DNA from: BQJU01 sp965229635
Lineage (GTDB): Bacteria; Bacteroidota; Bacteroidia; Chitinophagales; Saprospiraceae
Reading direction: 5' to 3'
DNA length: 64,000 nucleotides
NCBI GenBank assembly: GCA_965229635.1
Contig: OZ245894.1
Coordinates: 4,526,001 to 4,590,000 of the forward strand
This document shows, in pieces, positions 24,851 to 34,014 of the stretch. Within the stretch, counting starts at the first letter, position 1. Every line of letters begins with the position of its first letter. Position numbers and translations under genes: made by a program. The notes beneath the pieces are model-generated. The model did not search any database. It was not told the origin of the DNA and saw only the letters and a list, made by a program, of their open reading frames with translations.

Positions 24851-25735
24851 TTATTTTGAAATGCGAACGCCCAAAGCCAGCAGTGGAATGAGGGGGACGT
24901 CAGTATCAGGTAATACCGCCGTTCCAAACTCCAGGCGGGTAGATCCTTTTGACCACCCCAGCATAAATCCCGGTACAAGGCCCGTTTCACCGCTTTCTGT
25001 TACCCAAAGGGCGTCTACCACAAATCTCCAGCGTTTACTAATGCTAAGGCTTCCACCAAAACTAAGGATAAATGCGCTATCGCCAAAATCACCCAGCGTA
25101 AATCCATACCCGGCAGTGGCACTGATGAAGTTCTCCCGATTGCCGAGGGTTCCTGCCAAATAGGCATGGGACACAACGAAAGGGTCAGCTTCAATAACAG
25201 GAATGACATTGTTGATGCCAATGCCCACGTTAAAATTCTTGGTCACTTCAGCTGCAAATTTAGTGCGCAAGATCAAGGCTACCGGTACGACGATTCCACC
25301 ACCGAGGGAAAAGTTATCGCTAACCCCGTAATCAAAGGTTGTGATCAATAGTTCAAGATTGCGAACCTCACCGGTCCTTGCCGGATAATTGAATCCCGTG
25401 GAGCTATAAATGAGGTTTTCCGGCCCCCAGGCCGTATTGTCACTTTTTTTGTTGCCCACCAGATCGAGGTCTTCAAATTCATCTTCACCGTAGACCCCAA
25501 CAGACTTAATTTCTGCAAAAGCATAGGTGAGTATGCTTCTTTGGTTGAGTTGGAAGGTAAGCTCCAGGTTCTCAATCTTTACAATCCGGCCGATCAACCT
25601 GTCGCCCCATTTAGTTTCCAGGATGTGAACCTGAGCGGTGTCTTGAAGGTTGATTTTATCGCTAAATACCTGACCGGCGAGCGGAGTAAGCGAAGCACAG
25701 CAGTAGAGAAAGCAGCAGAACAGGAGTTTTTTCAT
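24851..25735 (-). CDS. secreted envelope protein of unknown function
   Basis: 294 residues with a signal peptide (MKKLLFCCFLYCCASLTPLAGQ). After an N-terminal strand-rich unit (VHILETKWGDRLIGRIVKI) come alternating hydrophobic strands rich in Gly and aromatic residues (DNFSLGGGIVVPVALIL, NFISATAGYGFTLGDFG, LILSFGGSLSISKRWRF-type), ending LGVRISK. The pattern suggests an 8- to 10-stranded outer-membrane barrel. No named family recognised. The SUI1 gene follows after 12 nt. Confidence 0.65.
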   Translation of the reverse strand: MKKLLFCCFLYCCASLTPLAGQVFSDKINLQDTAQVHILETKWGDRLIGRIVKIENLELTFQLNQRSILTYAFAEIKSVGVYGEDEFEDLDLVGNKKSDNTAWGPENLIYSSTGFNYPARTGEVRNLELLITTFDYGVSDNFSLGGGIVVPVALILRTKFAAEVTKNFNVGIGINNVIPVIEADPFVVSHAYLAGTLGNRENFISATAGYGFTLGDFGDSAFILSFGGSLSISKRWRFVVDALWVTESGETGLVPGFMLGWSKGSTRLEFGTAVLPDTDVPLIPLLALGVRISK

Positions 25736-25870
25736 GTTATTTGCGTTGATGATGGGGTAAATTGGCGGTCAATTTTATGAAAATTCCCTTTGTTGTAAAA
25801 CAAAAGAGCGTTTTTAATACTTACTTTTATCCTGGCTGGTTGTTATTGATTAACCTCACAAATACACTGC

Positions 25871-26746
25871 ATGACCGATATTCCCGGCGATTCTTCCCTT
25901 AAAAAGACTGACGCTGATGAAAAAGCGTTGGCTCCAATGACTAAAATTATTAATCCGCTAGATGTCGTTTCTCACCGACCTGCCCGCTTGTTTTTATTGC
26001 TTGGAGGCTTTTTTGTAGCCAATGCGCTTGTGGCAGAATTTATCGGTGTGAAGATATTTGCCCTGGAACCGACCTTGGGAATTCCTTCCTTTAACTTTAA
26101 CCTTTTTGGAGAGGTAGGAGCGTTGCAATTTTCTGCAGGAGTATTACTGTGGCCGGTGGTATTTTTGATGACTGATGTAATTAATGAATATTACGGCAAA
26201 CGAGGTATTCGATTCTTGTCTTATCTGACGGTGGGATTGATTGTCTATTCGTTCTTCATGATTTATGGGGCGATCCAGCTGGCTCCGGCTGGTTTTTGGG
26301 TAGAACAAAATGCCAGCAGGGGAGTGCCTGACATGCAGGCGGCCTTTAGTACCGTGCTGGGGCAGGGCTTACTGATCATTGTTGGATCGGTCACTGCATT
26401 CCTGATCGGTCAAATGGTGGATGTAGTTGCTTTTCATTGGATAAAACGAGCAACAGGAGAAAAAATGGTTTGGCTCCGAGCTACCGGATCCACCTTGATT
26501 TCACAATTGGTGGATAGCTTTGTTGTCCTTTTTGTAGCTTTTAAGCTCGGACCTGAGATCACCGGACAAACTACTCCCTGGGCCTGGAGCCTGCTATTTG
26601 CGGTGGCTACTGTGCAGTATGTCTACAAGTTCACTGTCGCCATTTTGCTTACGCCATTAATCTATCTGGGTCATGCCCTGATAGACCGATATCTCGGCCA
26701 TGAGCTGGCCGATAAGATGAAACACGAAGCGACGAAGTGGAACTAG
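25871..26746 (+). CDS. queuosine precursor transporter (YhhQ/VUT family)
   Basis: 291 residues with about six membrane helices. Family marks: LFLLLGGFFVANALVAEFIGVKIF, a pocket helix LLWPVVFLMTDVINEYYGKR, and the C-terminal TGSTLISQLVDSFVVLFVAF. These proteins import preQ1/preQ0 for tRNA queuosine. The first ~35 residues are hydrophilic and atypical, so a later start near residue 21 (an in-frame ATG) is possible. No preQ1 riboswitch was recognised in the 135-bp upstream gap. Confidence 0.85.
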   Translation: MTDIPGDSSLKKTDADEKALAPMTKIINPLDVVSHRPARLFLLLGGFFVANALVAEFIGVKIFALEPTLGIPSFNFNLFGEVGALQFSAGVLLWPVVFLMTDVINEYYGKRGIRFLSYLTVGLIVYSFFMIYGAIQLAPAGFWVEQNASRGVPDMQAAFSTVLGQGLLIIVGSVTAFLIGQMVDVVAFHWIKRATGEKMVWLRATGSTLISQLVDSFVVLFVAFKLGPEITGQTTPWAWSLLFAVATVQYVYKFTVAILLTPLIYLGHALIDRYLGHELADKMKHEATKWN

Positions 26747-26756
26747 AAGCCAGCCC

Positions 26757-26786
26757 TTGCGGAAATCGCCAATTCGATTAACTTTG
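26757..26786 (+). promoter_or_regulatory. ctlX promoter
   Basis: TTG (26757-26759), 19 nt, TAACTTTG (26779-26786) followed by CAGG. Both boxes and the spacing fit the Bacteroidota consensus. The -7 box ends 23 nt before the ATG. Confidence 0.65.
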
Positions 26787-26808
26787 CAGGCAAAATCCTA
26801 ACCAAGCA

Positions 26809-27738
26809 ATGAGTCCATCACAGCAGATAACAGACACCATTATGATGGTGCGGCCCGCTACCTTCGGATACAATGAAGAAACGGCCACCAATAATGCTTT
26901 TCAAAGCAATGATACCAGTCGCTCACCGGAAGAAGTGCAGGCCCTGGCCCGCAAGGAGTTTGACCAGTTTGTAGAAAAGCTTCGCAGCCACGGCATCGAG
27001 GTGATTGTTATTGAAGATACCCCTGAACCGGTTAAGACTGACGCCGTTTTTCCCAACAACTGGATCTCTTTCCACGATAGCGGCGAAATAATTACCTATC
27101 CGATGTTTTCCCCGATTCGCCGTAGAGAACGGAGAGCTGATGTGATTCAGACCATGCAGGAGCGGTTTCGCTTTTCCCAGACCCTACACCTGGAAAAAGA
27201 ATTTGGTGAAACCGATGACTTCCTCGAAGGAACCGGCAGCATGATCCTGGATCGGGAAAATAAGCTGGTTTATGCCTGTGTCAGCATCCGCACTCATCCT
27301 GAACTAGTCAAAAAACTTGCCGAGCATCTGGGCTATACTGTGGTGCTATTTCATGCCTTAGACAAGAATGGACAGCAAATTTACCACACCAATGTAATGA
27401 TGGCCATCGGCGAGACTTTCGCCGTTATTTGCCTGGACTGTATTCCCGAAGAAGAGCAAGTTTATGTGATTCGCCACCTGGGGCAAACCAATAAAAAAAT
27501 CATCTCTATCTCCCTGGAACAGATGGAAGCCTTTGCCGGCAATATGTTGCAGGTGCGCAACAAACTGGGAGAAACCTTCCTGGTGATGTCGGAGCAAGCC
27601 TACCAATCTTTAACTCAGGAACAAATCGATTTGATTGAAGCAGAAACCCGGATTTTGTACAGTCCGTTGTCTACTATAGAGACTTATGGTGGGGGCAGTG
27701 CGCGGTGTATGATGGCGGAGGTTTTTCGACCCGAGTAG
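26809..27738 (+). CDS. ctlX: citrulline hydrolase CtlX-like (amidinotransferase superfamily)
   Basis: 309 residues of the guanidino-group-modifying fold. Start region MMVRPATFGYNEETATNNAFQ is typical of the CtlX branch. Catalytic context: NNWISFHDSGEIITYPM (substrate Asp), FLEGTGSM, HTNVMMAIG (catalytic His) and the C-terminal GGGSARCMMAE, where Cys300 is the nucleophile. CtlX proteins hydrolyse citrulline or a related ureido/guanidino compound. The gene has its own promoter and a strong terminator, so it is a single-gene unit. Substrate assignment follows the family, not this sequence alone. Confidence 0.85.
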   Translation: MSPSQQITDTIMMVRPATFGYNEETATNNAFQSNDTSRSPEEVQALARKEFDQFVEKLRSHGIEVIVIEDTPEPVKTDAVFPNNWISFHDSGEIITYPMFSPIRRRERRADVIQTMQERFRFSQTLHLEKEFGETDDFLEGTGSMILDRENKLVYACVSIRTHPELVKKLAEHLGYTVVLFHALDKNGQQIYHTNVMMAIGETFAVICLDCIPEEEQVYVIRHLGQTNKKIISISLEQMEAFAGNMLQVRNKLGETFLVMSEQAYQSLTQEQIDLIEAETRILYSPLSTIETYGGGSARCMMAEVFRPE

Positions 27739-27755
27739 ACAAGCCCAATGCTACA

Positions 27756-27795
27756 AAAAAACGGGGGCTTGACATTGCGTCAAGCCCCCGTTTTT
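27756..27795. terminator. bidirectional terminator between ctlX and the TonB receptor
   Basis: AAAAACGGGGGCTTGAC, loop ATTGC, GTCAAGCCCCCGTTTTT: perfect 17-bp stem with flanking A and T runs. It serves both convergent genes. Confidence 0.92.
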
Positions 27796-27812
27796 ATAAC
27801 AATTGGTTACAA

Positions 27813-30800
27813 TTAGTTGAAAATGTAACGCAAGCCCAAACGCATTCTCCAGCGAGAAGCTGTTCCGGCAATATCAAAGCTTTCCTTACCCAAATCAGTT
27901 CCCCCACGGTAGGTGAATTGAGGAGTAGTGCCATCGGCTTCGTAACCCTCAAATTGGTACAGGAAGTAGTTGTTGAAGTCACCAGGTACGTTGTATACCA
28001 CACCCCAATCAGAGTTGATCAGGTTGGCAAAGTTGAATACGTCCAGAGACAACTGCAGCTTGTGGCTGTTGCCACCGACTTTGATTCCAAAGTCCTGACG
28101 GATAGCAAAGTCGAAAATGCCAGTGAATGGAGCGGTAGCACCATTTTTTTCAGCGTATCCACCTCTGTTATCGCTAAGGTAGTTGTCGTCCTCGATGAAA
28201 GCATCCAGATTAGCCCACTGCTCAGCAGCAGTTACGGTAGTTCCTCCGGAAGTGTAGTCAATCAGATTGATATCAGACTGATTAGCAGGGATGTACACCA
28301 AGCTACGGTTACGGCTGGTACTACCGGTTTCGTTGTTGATATTTCTTCCGTTGCTTCCAGAAATTACGTAAGAAAAAGCATTACCTGACTGTCCGTTGTA
28401 GAACAGAGAGAAGGTCGTAGCGGCATTCTCATTTTTGTTCCACTTCAACTTGTAGGTAAGGGCAGAAACAACACGGCTACCCAATGCAAAATCAGAACGG
28501 CCAAATACAGGGTTGTTACGGCCGTCGATATTGACCTGACCACGCCACTGAGAAGAGTTCTGTGAAGAAGTACCCTCGCTAAGAGCGTAGGCATCACCAT
28601 AGGTGTAAGCGAGGTATGCACTCAGACCAAAGCCAAAGTCCTTCGCCAATGAAGCGGTGATATTGTAGGTATAACCTTCGTTGGTATTTGATCCCAGGTA
28701 AACGGCACTGTACGTTGGATCCAAATCTGATCTGGTGTAGATTGGACGGTTGTCAGGACCTCCGGTCCAGTTGAAGTCTACTTCAGGGTCAGAGTTGATG
28801 TTGGTGTAAACTACGTTGTTAAGGGTCTTGGTATAAATACCCTCCAAAGAAGCCTGAATACCACCAGGTAATTGTTGATCAACCGCCAGGTTGGTACGGA
28901 ATACCTGTGGGTACTTAAAGTCTTTTACAAACAGGTCGATTTGACCAGAAGGAACGGTAAAGGCATCATTGGTGTATTGCTTGGTATAATCAGGAATAAA
29001 TACCACATCACCTGCAATATCATCATCGCTCACACGACCAAGGGTCAAACCATTGTTGCTGAACATAGAGCCAGGCCACACAAATGGAATACGGCTGGTG
29101 AAGATACCTAAGCCACCTCTCAATACGGTACTGCGGTCTCCCTTTACATCGTAGTTGAAACCAACACGTGGAGAAAACATCAACTGTCCGTCAGGAGCTA
29201 CACCGGCTTCGGCATCTTCAGCGACGTCGTAAGCTGCCTGCATTAGTGGCAGGGCATTGTCGTTAAAGTATCCGTCATTAGCAGGATCACTAGTAATGAT
29301 TGGCAGGTCCAAACGCAAGCCATAGGTCAGGGTAAACTTAGAGTTGACAGACCATTCGTCCTGTGCATACAAACCAAACTGCACGGCACTGAATTCAGCA
29401 CCAGCAGCAGAACCGTCACCGGTAATGTCGTCAACCAAAGAGTAAGTACGATCATAACCTGAAGCAGGCAATTGGTTGGTAAACTGCGACAAGCTATCGT
29501 AGAAGTAAATACCGTAGTTGGTTGGGATGAACAGGTTGTAAATGCTGTAAAATTCGTTGTGTGTACCAATGGTAATGGTATGGTCGCCTTTGTACAGCTT
29601 AAAGTTGTTTGTCAAAGTAAAGATATCCTGATCCAGTGCGTTTCCGGTTGAAAACTGCTCAGAACCCAAACGGATAGTTCCTGCACCGTCATTGATTTGT
29701 ACGTAAGGGAAGTCGCTTGCCAGTGGGTCACGGTCATCACGTACTGAGGTAAATCCGATGATCAGATTGTTTGACATATTGTCGTTGAAACGAGAGTTCA
29801 GTTCAAGAGCGGAAGAGTTGGTAACACTTGGGAAGAAAACCCCATTGTTGGCGTAGTTGATGTTTCGGCTTCCACCACCGTTGCGATCAAACTGCTCTGC
29901 TTTTGTATACTGGTGACGCAGGGTCAACTTGTGATCCTGACTCAGGTTGAAGTCCAGTTTACCGAAGATTTTCAGACCTTCCAGTTCGTCAGCGGTAGAG
30001 CGGAAGTCACCTGGATCGTAGTTGTAAGTGTTTCTTACAAAATTGCGCAGGCTTTCCAAGTCAGACTCATTCGCATCGCCTTCATAGGAAGCTACTTCGA
30101 AAGGAACCGGAGTTTCATCCTTTTGAATTTCAACGTTGGTATAGAAGAATACTTTGTCTTTTACAATAGGACCTCCCAATGAAAGACCGTAAAGGTTTTG
30201 AGAGAAATCCGACAACTTGGTAGGCTCGATATCCAGTCTTTCGGCCAGGGTACCGTTGGTTTCACCTGCCAAACCTTCATTCTGGAAGAAGTAGTAGGCT
30301 GTTCCAGTGAATTTGTTGGTACCAGACTTGGTTACGGCGTTGATTCCACCACCAGCAAAACCCCCAAGGGTAACATCATAAGGAGACAGTACAATCTGAA
30401 ACTGATCAATGATGTCGATACTGAAAGGAGAAATACCGGTTTGACCACCGTTGGTTCCGGATGGAGCAAGACCAAATACGTCATTGTTTACCGCACCATC
30501 AATATAGATAGCATTGTAACGGTTGTTTACACCTGCAAGAGTAATACCACCATTTGCGGTACTGGCTTGTGGTGTCAATCTTACAAAGTCATCAATGTTA
30601 CGATTCAATGTAGGAAGTACATCAATGTCATCGCTGGAGATTTGAGTACTGGCACCTGCATTCTGACCGGTAATTCCGGCCGTAGCAGTTACCTGAATGA
30701 CCTCAAGGTCTACAGCAGAATCTTCCATCTTGTAATCTCTTCTAAAGGCCTCACCCAAACGCAGAGAGATACCTTCAAGATTGATTTCAGCGTATCCTGT

Positions 30801-31064
30801 ATAACTCACTGTCACCTTGTAAGGACCACCTACACGCATACCGGAAATGCGGTAGTTGCCTTCTAGATCGGTAGATGCTCCGTAAACTGATCCGGTTGGT
30901 TCATGTACTGCAAGGACGTTGGCTCCAATCAGGGGTTCACCGGTGGTATCAGTGATCTTGCCCTGCATGGAAGAAGTGGTAACACCTTGTGCAAAGATCG
31001 TACCCTGAATGAGTACGGCCAGAACAAGCGTACCAAGAGTTCTCATGAGTAATGCGAATCTCAT
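27813..31064 (-). CDS. Oar-like TonB-dependent receptor
   Basis: 1083 residues. Signal peptide (LVLAVLIQGTIFAQG), then a carboxypeptidase-regulatory-like beta domain (GKITDTTGEPLIGANVLAV, GNYRISGMRVGGPY), then a plug (ISSDDIDVLPTLNRNIDDF, LAPSGTNGGQTG, ISPFSIDIIDQFQIVLSPYD) and a long outer-membrane barrel ending in an aromatic-rich strand (RWRMRLGLRYIFN). The DVTLGGFAGGGINAVTKSGTN segment is typical of the Oar group, which may import or export large substrates. No SusD partner is next to it, so it is not a SusCD pair. The start could be the second Met at 31046. Confidence 0.92.
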   Translation of the reverse strand: MRFALLMRTLGTLVLAVLIQGTIFAQGVTTSSMQGKITDTTGEPLIGANVLAVHEPTGSVYGASTDLEGNYRISGMRVGGPYKVTVSYTGYAEINLEGISLRLGEAFRRDYKMEDSAVDLEVIQVTATAGITGQNAGASTQISSDDIDVLPTLNRNIDDFVRLTPQASTANGGITLAGVNNRYNAIYIDGAVNNDVFGLAPSGTNGGQTGISPFSIDIIDQFQIVLSPYDVTLGGFAGGGINAVTKSGTNKFTGTAYYFFQNEGLAGETNGTLAERLDIEPTKLSDFSQNLYGLSLGGPIVKDKVFFYTNVEIQKDETPVPFEVASYEGDANESDLESLRNFVRNTYNYDPGDFRSTADELEGLKIFGKLDFNLSQDHKLTLRHQYTKAEQFDRNGGGSRNINYANNGVFFPSVTNSSALELNSRFNDNMSNNLIIGFTSVRDDRDPLASDFPYVQINDGAGTIRLGSEQFSTGNALDQDIFTLTNNFKLYKGDHTITIGTHNEFYSIYNLFIPTNYGIYFYDSLSQFTNQLPASGYDRTYSLVDDITGDGSAAGAEFSAVQFGLYAQDEWSVNSKFTLTYGLRLDLPIITSDPANDGYFNDNALPLMQAAYDVAEDAEAGVAPDGQLMFSPRVGFNYDVKGDRSTVLRGGLGIFTSRIPFVWPGSMFSNNGLTLGRVSDDDIAGDVVFIPDYTKQYTNDAFTVPSGQIDLFVKDFKYPQVFRTNLAVDQQLPGGIQASLEGIYTKTLNNVVYTNINSDPEVDFNWTGGPDNRPIYTRSDLDPTYSAVYLGSNTNEGYTYNITASLAKDFGFGLSAYLAYTYGDAYALSEGTSSQNSSQWRGQVNIDGRNNPVFGRSDFALGSRVVSALTYKLKWNKNENAATTFSLFYNGQSGNAFSYVISGSNGRNINNETGSTSRNRSLVYIPANQSDINLIDYTSGGTTVTAAEQWANLDAFIEDDNYLSDNRGGYAEKNGATAPFTGIFDFAIRQDFGIKVGGNSHKLQLSLDVFNFANLINSDWGVVYNVPGDFNNYFLYQFEGYEADGTTPQFTYRGGTDLGKESFDIAGTASRWRMRLGLRYIFN

Positions 31065-31106
31065 AAACTAGTGGATTTAAATGATGAAATATTTTCAAAA
31101 CTGTCA

Positions 31107-31114
31107 CAAATGTA
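31107..31114 (-). promoter_or_regulatory. putative -7 promoter box of the TonB receptor
   Basis: CAAATGTA on the plus strand reads TACATTTG on the minus strand (exact TAnnTTTG), 42 nt before the ATG. A TTAACA sits 20 nt further upstream in place of the usual TTTG. Confidence 0.42.
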
Positions 31115-31199
31115 AGTTAGTAATGTTAAGAGAATGTTAATTGATCGTTGCTTTTCTTTTTCCCGAAAATATCAAAAAAAGTTAATAACACTGGGAAAA

Positions 31200-31213
31200 A
31201 TGATTAAGATCAT
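31200..31213. promoter_or_regulatory. CRP/FNR-like palindrome
   Basis: ATGAT-taag-ATCAT, a perfect 5+5 palindrome with a 4-nt spacer, the geometry of TTGATnnnnATCAA (FNR-type) sites. It is 136 nt upstream of the TonB receptor start and 173 nt upstream of the cupredoxin-protein start, in their shared divergent region. Function is inferred only. Confidence 0.3.
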
Positions 31214-31329
31214 TCGTTTGGAAATGGGGCCCTGTCTCCAAATTATCACCTGAATTCCAGATTGATTTCCTTAACAAAAAATTTATTTGCTTATTTATTT
31301 TATCTCATCCGAAGCCAATAGCTTTGCCA

Positions 31330-31362
31330 TTGTAATCCTAACCCGGGATATTATTATCTTTG
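31330..31362 (+). promoter_or_regulatory. promoter of the T9SS cupredoxin protein
   Basis: TTG (31330-31332), 22 nt, TATCTTTG (31355-31362). The -7 box is exact and ends 23 nt before the ATG at 31386. It rules out the longer frame that begins at 31287. Confidence 0.6.
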
Positions 31363-31385
31363 TCGAAACTATAAAAAACCGATTC

Positions 31386-33932
31386 ATGAAAAAATTGTTA
31401 CTCCTATTCGCGGTGCTGATGTCCGCAAATTTCGCTTTTGCTACTGTTCACGAAGTGATGGTAGCCAGCAATTTCTTTAGTCCTGCCGACCTGACCATCC
31501 GGTCGGGAGATACAGTGGTTTGGACTAATACCGGTGGTTTTCACAATATCAACGGTACCCAAGGAAGTTACCCTTCTAATCCTGAAACATTTGGTAATGG
31601 AGGTGCTGCCGATGCCCCATGGACCTACACCTTTGTCTTTGACAAGCCCGGCTTTTACAACTACCATTGTGACCCGCACCTGGATTTTGATATGGTGGGC
31701 TCATTAACGGTTTTGGCCGATGTAGTCATCACTGAAATTATGTATAACCCTCCGGAGTCGGGGACAGATTCCCTGGAGTTTATCGAATTGTATAATAATG
31801 GAGAAACAGCTGTCAATCTGATCGGTTATACCTTTACTTCCGGAGTCGAATTTACCTTCCCGGGGTATAGTTTGGGAGCTGGTGAATATGTTGTCATTGC
31901 AGCGGATTCTGCAAAAATTGAAAATAATTTTGGTGTACCCGCTTTTCAATGGGTCAGTGGCGCATTGAGTAACGGTGGCGAGGAAATAGTGCTGGTGGAT
32001 GGAACTGCAGCCGTGGTCGACTCAGTTGACTACAGCGATGGAAACGGCTGGCCTTCCGGCGCTGATGCTGCAGGTGCCTCCTTGGTACTGTGCGATGTGA
32101 CCAGCGATAATGCTGATGCAGCCAATTGGCAGGCCGCAAGCACACCAAGCGGTGTGATCTCTAATGGAGTAGAAATATTTGCCAATCCTGGTGCTGCTTC
32201 TGAATGTTTGGGTGGTCCAATTATTTACCTGGTAGACGATGAAATCGAAGTGAGTGAGGAGGTAGGAATGGTCATGATTCGCGTGGCCATTGAAAACAAT
32301 ACGGGAACCAACTCTGTGATGCTTGGTGTAGATGGGGAATCAACAGCAACGGCAGATGCTGATTATACCTTTAGTGGCACTACCGTTAATTTTGATACCG
32401 GAGAGCTACTGGATACCCAAACCGTGATGATCCCAATCATTGATGACGGCGCTATTGAAACAATTGAGACCCTGATTCTAGAGCTGTCGAACCCTAGTGC
32501 TGGTGCGGCCATTGAACCGATTAGAGGTAGCACGACCATCTTTATTGCTGACAATGATGCGGTCATCGCCGATATTGTGATCAACGAGATTTTCTACAAC
32601 GCTCCCGGTGCTGACGATTACGAATTTCTGGAGCTTTATAACAATGACGATGTAGCCGTCAACTTAAGTGGTTACTACTTCAGTAGTGGCATTGAAGATA
32701 CCATTCCTGAGGTCACCCTACAACCAGGAGATTTTCTGATCATTGCAGTGGACTCCGTTTTGTTTGAAGATGCATTTGGCGTGGCAGCCTTCCAATGGGA
32801 TAACGGAGCGCTTAACAATGGCGGAGAAACCCTGGAACTGCGAGATGCATTTGGTAACGTGGTAGATGTGGTGACCTACGACGAAGAAGCGCCGTGGCCC
32901 ACCGAGCCAGATGGAAACGGTAATTCCCTGATTCTTTGTGACCCATCTGCTGATAATGAAGATGTGGCCAACTGGGCAGCATCATTCACCGATAATGGGG
33001 TAGTGGTCAACGGAAGTCTGGTACTGGCTTCACCCGGCGAGGCTAATGATTGTACTCCTCCGCCACCACCAGCCTATCCTGAATATGATGTTGCCACGGT
33101 AACCACTAATGATGCAGCCGGGCTGCCGGATTCACTCGGTGTAAGCTGTCAGTTGCAAGGAGTGGTTTACGGTGGAAACCTGCGCCCGGGAGGACTACAG
33201 TTCACCTTGATTGATGCAGCCAATGATGGTATTCACATTTTCAGCAATTCAGCTGATTTTGGTTATACCGTAACCGAAGGTGATGAAATCATCGTTCAGG
33301 GCGTAGTGGCCCAGTTTAACGGCCTCACACAGCTAAATGTTGACACCGTATGGATGGTATCACAAGACAATATGCTTTTTGATCCAACGGACATTACCGA
33401 TTTAGGTGAAGCAGCTGAATCCCAATTGGTCCGTATTACCAATCTGACCATTGTTGATCCCGGGCAATGGACCAATAGTGGCTCCGGCTTTAATGTTGAT
33501 GTGACGGATGGAGTCAATACCTATCAAATGCGTATCGATGCGGATGTAGATATCTTTGGCACTGATCCTCCAGCGGTTCCGTTTAACCTGACGGGTATTG
33601 GTGGGCAGTTTGATTCTTCATCTCCTTATGATGATGGCTATCAGTTATTGCCTCGCTACTTGCAGGATATTGAGCTAATTGTAAGCACCATTGATCCTGA
33701 ATTTGCACATGAGGTACAGATGTATCCCAATCCGGTAAGTAACCAACTGACCATTGAGTTGTCTACTGATTTTGATCAGGTGCGTATTACCAATGTTTTT
33801 GGGCAAACCATGATGACGATGGCGCCACAGCCAACACAAACCATTAATGTTAGTGATTTGGCCGCAGGTGTTTATCAGGTGACTTTTGTCAAAAACAATC
33901 AAATCTGGTCGACTCAGTTTGTGAAGCAATAA
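31386..33932 (+). CDS. T9SS-exported multidomain protein: cupredoxin, lamin-tail, Calx-beta, lamin-tail, OB-like, sorting domain
   Basis: 848 residues. Signal peptide 1-19 (MKKLLLLFAVLMSANFAFA). Residues ~20-110 are a plastocyanin-like cupredoxin with all type-1 copper ligands in place: His53 (GGFHN), Cys95 and His98 (YHCDPH) and Met103. Two lamin-tail-like domains follow (about 111-260, VVITEIMYNPPESG; and 394-550, DIVINEIFYNAPG), separated by a Calx-beta domain (~277-390). Residues ~566-760 are strand-rich and OB-like (DEIIVQGVVAQFNG, VRITNLTI). The end (~768-848) is a type A T9SS sorting domain: MYPNPVSNQLTIE, DLAAGVYQVTFVKN. It should be secreted through T9SS and attached to the cell surface. 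The start at 31386 is fixed by the signal peptide and the promoter. Confidence 0.88.
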   Translation: MKKLLLLFAVLMSANFAFATVHEVMVASNFFSPADLTIRSGDTVVWTNTGGFHNINGTQGSYPSNPETFGNGGAADAPWTYTFVFDKPGFYNYHCDPHLDFDMVGSLTVLADVVITEIMYNPPESGTDSLEFIELYNNGETAVNLIGYTFTSGVEFTFPGYSLGAGEYVVIAADSAKIENNFGVPAFQWVSGALSNGGEEIVLVDGTAAVVDSVDYSDGNGWPSGADAAGASLVLCDVTSDNADAANWQAASTPSGVISNGVEIFANPGAASECLGGPIIYLVDDEIEVSEEVGMVMIRVAIENNTGTNSVMLGVDGESTATADADYTFSGTTVNFDTGELLDTQTVMIPIIDDGAIETIETLILELSNPSAGAAIEPIRGSTTIFIADNDAVIADIVINEIFYNAPGADDYEFLELYNNDDVAVNLSGYYFSSGIEDTIPEVTLQPGDFLIIAVDSVLFEDAFGVAAFQWDNGALNNGGETLELRDAFGNVVDVVTYDEEAPWPTEPDGNGNSLILCDPSADNEDVANWAASFTDNGVVVNGSLVLASPGEANDCTPPPPPAYPEYDVATVTTNDAAGLPDSLGVSCQLQGVVYGGNLRPGGLQFTLIDAANDGIHIFSNSADFGYTVTEGDEIIVQGVVAQFNGLTQLNVDTVWMVSQDNMLFDPTDITDLGEAAESQLVRITNLTIVDPGQWTNSGSGFNVDVTDGVNTYQMRIDADVDIFGTDPPAVPFNLTGIGGQFDSSSPYDDGYQLLPRYLQDIELIVSTIDPEFAHEVQMYPNPVSNQLTIELSTDFDQVRITNVFGQTMMTMAPQPTQTINVSDLAAGVYQVTFVKNNQIWSTQFVKQ

Positions 33933-33967
33933 TAATATTGCAATATTTGGTGAAAACCTAATTCAAT

Positions 33968-34007
33968 AATCGGGTAGCTGTGATGTTTGGTCACAGTTAC
34001 CCGATTT
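33968..34007. terminator. hairpin terminator after the T9SS protein gene
   Basis: AATCGGGTA-CTGTGA paired with TCACAG-TACCCGATT, loop TGTTTGG, followed by a short T run. It sits 8 nt before the patatin gene start, so it may also shape that gene's leader. Confidence 0.65.
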
Positions 34008-34014
34008 CCCCATT

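Noticed and set aside
25736..25870. Possible preQ1 riboswitch before the queuosine precursor transporter
   Set aside because: No preQ1-type stem-loop with an A-rich tail was found in the 135-bp gap.
30198..30866. A 222-codon plus-strand frame
   Set aside because: Antisense to the clearly coding TonB receptor gene; a shadow of its codon pattern.
31287..31385. Longer N-terminus for the T9SS cupredoxin protein
   Set aside because: The extension contains the promoter and removes the signal peptide from the N-terminus; the ATG at 31386 is better.
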